Part shown: positions 1-6,000 of the stretch, in pieces
Numbering within the stretch: position 1 is the first letter of the stretch
How the letters are laid out: every line of letters begins with the position of its first letter
NCBI GenBank assembly: GCA_002297645.1
Contig: DBMH01000354.1
Coordinates: forward strand, 1 to 11,726
DNA length: 11,726 nt
From: Rhodanobacteraceae bacterium UBA703
GTDB taxonomy: Bacteria > Pseudomonadota > Gammaproteobacteria > Xanthomonadales > Rhodanobacteraceae
Direction: 5' to 3'
Notes under the pieces: generated by a model
Database searches by the model: none
Told to the model about the DNA's origin: nothing
Seen by the model: only the letters and a program-made list of their open reading frames with translations
Position numbers and translations under genes: made by a program

Positions 1-60
1 CGCTGCTACCGATTGGCCCAACAGGAGCGTCACGTCGCCCGCCTGGACGGTTGGCGCGAC
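1..60 (-). repeat. 110-residue surface repeat, copy 4 (cut by window edge)
   Basis: Residues 2791-2810 open a fourth copy. It starts VAPTVQAGDVTLLLGQS, which lines up with AAPVTTAQDATVRLGQS of copy 3. The rest lies beyond the left edge, so the true number of repeats is unknown. Confidence 0.85.
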
Positions 61-3000
61 GTTTTTCAAATGGGGCGAACTGGTCATGTTCCAGGACGTC
101 CATCCGCTCCAGGCCAAGCCATCGAAGGCGCGCACCCATACTCGCTCGTTGCCGGTAGCGTCACCCCCCACGTAGGAGAAATCCGTCAGTTCATCCGCTG
201 ACACTGCGATGGGATTGGTGCCTTGGGCGATGCCTCCCTTGCTGAAATAACCGCCACCGGCGGCGTCGTCCCAGAACTCGTACTTCACCGGAACATCGTC
301 ATCCGCATCGCTCACGGCAAACAAGGTGCTCACCGCGACCGATTGCCCCAGCCGCACCGTGGCGTCCTGCGCGGTGGTCACCGGCGCTGCGTTCGTCGCG
401 TGGGACGAAGAGGCCATGTTCCACGAGGTCCACGCACTCCAGGCCTGCCCATCGAATGCGCGCACCCACACCTGCTCGCTGCCCATGTCCGACGCGCCAG
501 CGTAGTGGAGATATTCCAATTGATTGACTGATACCGCAATGGCTGTCCCCGAAGGCTGAGTCACGCCATCGAGCACGAAGGCACCGCCTGCCGAACCATC
601 GTCCCAGAATTCGTATTGGAGCGCCGGATCGCCATCTCCATCCGATATGGAAAGGAGTGCGGACACCGGCACCAGACCATTCAAGTTCACCGTAGCATTC
701 TCCGCCGTGACGGTTGGCGCAACATTGGTCAGGTGGGGCGCCGAGGTCATCTGCCAGGACACCCAGGAGGTCCAGGCATCGCCATCGAAAGCGCGCACCC
801 ATAACCGCTCCGTGGCGATGGCCTCCCCTCCCACATAACTGAGATCTGCCAGATCGTCCACGTCCACCCCGATGGCCTGTCCGGCGCTTCGGGGGCCACC
901 GTCCAACACGAAACCACCGCCCCCCGCTACATCGTCCCAGAACTCGAAACGCAACGCTTGGCCGGTGACGTCGATCAGCTCGGTCACCGCCACGGCCTCA
1001 CCCAACAGGATGGTCCGGTTGACGGCCGTCACCGTCAGAGGATCTGCCGTCGGCGACGCCACCGATAGGGTCAGAATGCCGCCCCCGGCCGCCCCACCCC
1101 CGTCCACTCCACCGATCTCGATGACCAAGTCACCCACCGCATCCGTCGTCGGCGTTCCGGAGAGGATGCCGGTGACCGCGTCGAAGCTCAGCCAATCCGG
1201 CAAAGCTCCGCCAACCGCCAATGTCGCCGAGTAGGTCAAAGGATCTCCGTCAGGATCCGTCAACACCCCCTCGTTCAAGGACACGCTGAAAAATGCGCCC
1301 GCCGTCAGCGACAACTGGTCGACCGCCAGTACCGGTGCCGCGTTGTCTGACCACACGGCGGCATCGATATCCTCTTCCATCCATTCGACGTCAGCATGGG
1401 GGAAGTAGAAGTATTCCAGCCTGGCCGGCGCGTCGGCGGAAAACCAGTCCCGGACCAGCACCGAACTTGACCAGCCTTCGGCAGTGATCAGCAGGTCGTC
1501 GCCATCCCCGGCGTACCGCTGGAAACGCATATTCTCCGGCACGGCTCCCATCACCCGCAAGCCATCGAACGCATCGTCATCCGCCGCCTCGACGATCACG
1601 TCATGGCCGCTGTGGGCATCCATGACGTACCGATCACCGCCCGCTCCTCCCACGAGGTAGTCGTCTCCCGCGCCGCCGATCAGTAAGTCATGGCCATCGC
1701 CGCCGATCAGGACATCGTCCCCGCCCAAGCCCCAAAGCTCGGTGTACTGGCTCTCGGCCACCAGATTATCGGCTCCGCCGGTGCCGACCAGGACTTCCCA
1801 ATTCTCATCCTGGAAATGGAAACCTTCCCACAATGCCGCAAACGTCTCCGGCCCCCATATCGCTCCATCGGCAAACTCCCCAAGGAGAGCGACATCGGGT
1901 GACCCGTCGAAGTAGACCCCGCTGTCGTCGTCAGACACCGAAAGGTAAACCCGCCCCCACTCCACCAGGGACACCGTCACATCCGCCGCAGCAATGCCCG
2001 GGCCGAAGCGGATCGTGCTGATCTCGGAAGGCAAGGTTTCACCCCAGGTTTCGAATTCTTCAATGACATCGAAACCGTGGCCCCGATCGAACACATAGAC
2101 ATCGTTGCCTAATCCTCCTTCCATGTAATCATCGCCCTTGCCCCCCGTCAATTGGTTGTCTCTGTCGTCACCGTAAAGCTCGTCGTCATCAGGAGTACCG
2201 ACCAGATATGCGGTAAACGACTGCAACTGCTCCCTTTCCCAGACCGTCCCGTCGGCGAACGCCGCCCGGGTGGCACCGGGGAATTCGGCGTAGCGCCAAT
2301 CCACGATGGTGATGCTGTCGTCGCTGTCCCGAATCCTCAGGACCAGGCCATCCGGCCCGAGGGCAGCGTCGATGTCGCCGGGCGTCACGTCCGCATCGAA
2401 CAGGATAGTGTCGGCCGACGACGAATTCGTGTCCCAGTCATTCGGCAGAACTCGGTCGTGCCCATCGCCTCGGCCGAAAAGATAAACGTCGTTCCCCGGT
2501 CCGCCGAAAAGAAAGTCATCGCCCCGGCCGCCGATCAGCGTATCGTCGCCGCTATGACCATATATCTGATCGTCCATCGGTGATCCGGTAAGTACGTCGT
2601 CATTTTCGCTGCCTTCCACGAACATGCCGATCCCGGTCATCTCCCAAATCGCCGCCTCATTCCAGCGGGTGCCGTCCGCAAATTCGATGGCGGATACGCG
2701 CACACTCGACGGATGGAACCAGTTGCGTAGCGTTAGCGTCTCGCCGGTATCGATTATCTTCAGGAGAAGATCGTTGCCGTCCGATTCAACCAGCACGTCG
2801 CCGGCGACAATACTCGCGTCGAAACGAAGGACGTCGGCGTCGCCTGCCGTCGCCGACTCATTGCCGTAGTCGTCCTGAATGATTAGATCGTTGCCGTCGC
2901 CCCGGGTGAACAGATAGACATCGTCTCCCGTTCCGCCGACAAGAATGTCATCTCCTGGCCCACCCGCCAGCGTATCGTTCCCGGCGCCCCCCACAAGCGT

Positions 3001-6000
3001 ATCGACACCCTCGCCGCCGAAGAGCAAGTCATTGCCATCGTTTCCCGTCAGCCTGTCGTTGCCGGCTCTGCCATATATGACATCGTCGACATCTGCGCCC
3101 TCGATCCAATCGGAATCCGGTGCCCCGAAAAACGGGCCAGCCACCTCGGCCGCAGTGTGCAGGACCGCCGCGTCCCACACGCTGCCATCGGCGAATTCAA
3201 TCCGGGCCACGGGCGTCGGATCCGCGAACCAGTTCACCAGCTGCAGGCCGTCGTCGGACTGGGGGAACAGTACGAGCAGATCGTCGCCACTGCGCCGGAA
3301 AATCGCCTCGCCAAGGGCAATGTCGTCGCCAAAGCGAACCCGGTCGATGTCCCCGGCAGCGGCGTCGCTCTGATTGATCACATCCCATCCGTCGCCGCGA
3401 TTGAAGACATACGTGTCATTTCCTGGACCGCCGAACAGGTAATCGTCCCCCGCTCCCCCGCTCAACGTGTCGTGACCATCTATGCCAAACAGAAAATCAT
3501 TGCCGCTAAGTCCCGACAATGCATCATGCAGCGCGCTTCCCTCGATCCAGTCGTCGTTTTCGGTTCCGGTGATGACGGGGGTGGAGAAGGGCATCGTCGC
3601 CGTGGTCCAGACGGATCCATCGGTGAACTCGAAGCGGGCAATCCGCCGCGATGTCGCATCCATCCATCCGGAGAGCGCAATCGCATCATCGCTCCCGGTC
3701 AGGCCGAGCGTCAGCGTATCTAGCGCGGAGGAGTAAGCGATCAGGATGTCGGCCGCCGCGATCCCCTCGCCAAAACGAATCGTATCCTTATCACCGACGC
3801 CGGCCAGGAACGGAATGTTCCCCACGCGCTGGTCTATCGTCACAATCCCGTCGCCACGGTGGAAGAGATAGATGTCGTCGCCTTGCCCGCCGACCAGATG
3901 GTGGCCGCCGTCCGGCCTCGCCTTTAGGGTGTCGTTCCCGGCGCCCCCATACAGGGATTCTTGGCCGGCTACCCCGATTAGGGTATCGTTGCCCCTTGTG
4001 CCGACGTTCGGTCCTGGGGCTTTCCACACGGTGCCGTCGTCGAACGTGATGATGTTTGCTTGCCAGCCCGTGACGCGTAGGCTGTCTCCCTCAGAGTCCA
4101 GCGACAGCACCAAGTCCTCGTCCTCATAGCGTATCGACATGTCGTCGGCCGTCAGGCCGCCGTTGATGCTGATTCCCCGATAGGCATCGCCACGGATGAC
4201 CTGCACCCCCATCCCCGGCGCAAATTGGTAGAAGTCTGGATCGAAATCCGGCGCTGGCGGCGCTAACGCGACAAGATCGGCAAGGGACGCCCGGCTGCCA
4301 TCGGCAAATTCAAAAGCATTGATAGAGGCGCCGAGTGGATCGTCGCTGTCCGCCATCAGGACGCGGATGCCCTGGTCCGCTCCCCAGCCAATATCCAGCG
4401 TCACATGGAGGGAACCATCAATGGGCGAAACCACCTGGCCCCAGGAAAAGACCAGGTCCTCCTTCACGATGCCGGCGCCGAACCGGATCTTGGGCGACAC
4501 TAGCACGCCCGAATCGTAAAAGGCTTGCAGCCCCGCGAGATTCGCCGCGCTCAAGGTAATGACCGGCACATCGGGCGTATAGAAACGACTGGCCGACATC
4601 TGTCCTGGCACCTCGACCAGGAACGGCAGCAGATCGACCTTCTTTCCCCCCCCCGAGGCCAACAGATCGGAAAGCGAGCCCCACTCGATGTCTTGCAGAA
4701 AACTTTCGACCTCGGCCAGGGTATCGAAATAGCCGCTCTCATAACCGAACGGGGAATACCGGCCACCCTCCTCGTAGCGTTCCCGCCAGCGGTCGATGCC
4801 TGCGGCCCGGTAGAACGCGTCCACCACGCTGAAACTGTCTCCTCCCAGCCCGAGCACCAGATCGCTGCCGGTGTTGCTGCGGTTGACTTCCACCACTTGT
4901 CCGGCGCCGGCGAGCACCGTGTCGTGCCCGTCGCCCACCACCATGGTTGCGCCGTTCTCCAGCCACTGGTTGCCGCTACCGGCGATGAGCATGTTGCCGC
5001 CGATCAGGCGGGAATTGCCGGTGCCGCCATAGGCGAAGCCCGCGTTGTAGATCGTGTTGTTGCCCGTGCCACCGATCACTGCCGACCAGGAATTCGCGTA
5101 GACCACGTGGTCGCCGTCTGTCAAATCGATTTCTTCGATCCAGGTGCTGCGCGATTCGGTATTGAGCTGCAACCTCACCGCGGTCGGCGGATCGAGAGCG
5201 CCCGGACCGGGCAGATACCGGCCTGTCAGCGTCGCCCCGTAGTGGGTTTTCGTCGTGTCGTAAGTGTAGATCGTGCGCAACAAGCCCGGTTCCCCATTGA
5301 CGATCCAGGGATAGCTGGATGTCTGGCCGGCGTGCGTCGTATCCCCTGCCCGCGGCGCGCCCCAGACGACCTCCGCCCACAGCCACTGGCTGGAATACTG
5401 GTAGTCGCTACCGACCATGAAGATTTCCGCCTCCTCCTCGCTAACGCGCTGCTGACGGATGCTGACGATTTCCTCATAGCCGTAGGCCGATCCGGAATGC
5501 GTCCACGTGATGTCATTGACCGCCTCGGTGCTTGTCCACACGACCGTCATATCGTCCGCAGTCATCCCCGTATAAGTGGTCGTGGTCATCTTGTCGGTTT
5601 TCGTGGCCAGAAGCTGGGCGGAGTATTGGTAGGCGCGATACCAGGTTCCATCTGCCCGCAGGGTGTAGCCACCATCAGCCAGGCTCTGTTCGGCGCTCAT
5701 CCGGGCAGTGGCAAGGAACTCGCGGACCCGCGTAGCGATGGGGTCCTCCTGGTACTCCGCGGTCTGCGCCAGCAGGGTATCGGTATCGCTCTGGCCGCCG
5801 CCGGCTTCCTGCACCGCCCAGGGCGTGCCGTCGAGGAAATATCCTTCCAGGCGCAAGCTGCCGTCCTCGCCACGGATCGCCAGCACCAGATCGTCATCGT
5901 CGCGGGTGGCGGCGATGTCGGCGAAGGCGATCCCCTCGCCCAGCTCGATGCGGTTGGCGCCGCTGTCCACCAGCCGGTCGGTCCCGCCGCTGCGGGCCAG

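Noticed and set aside
1675..3860. RGD tripeptides repeated in the giant protein (as RGDG), suggesting integrin binding
   Set aside because: The sequence is part of the 'YLFxRGDGxD' cap that recurs at the same place in every module and is common in RTX proteins that have nothing to do with integrins; other copies read KGDG, LGDG or RGHG.
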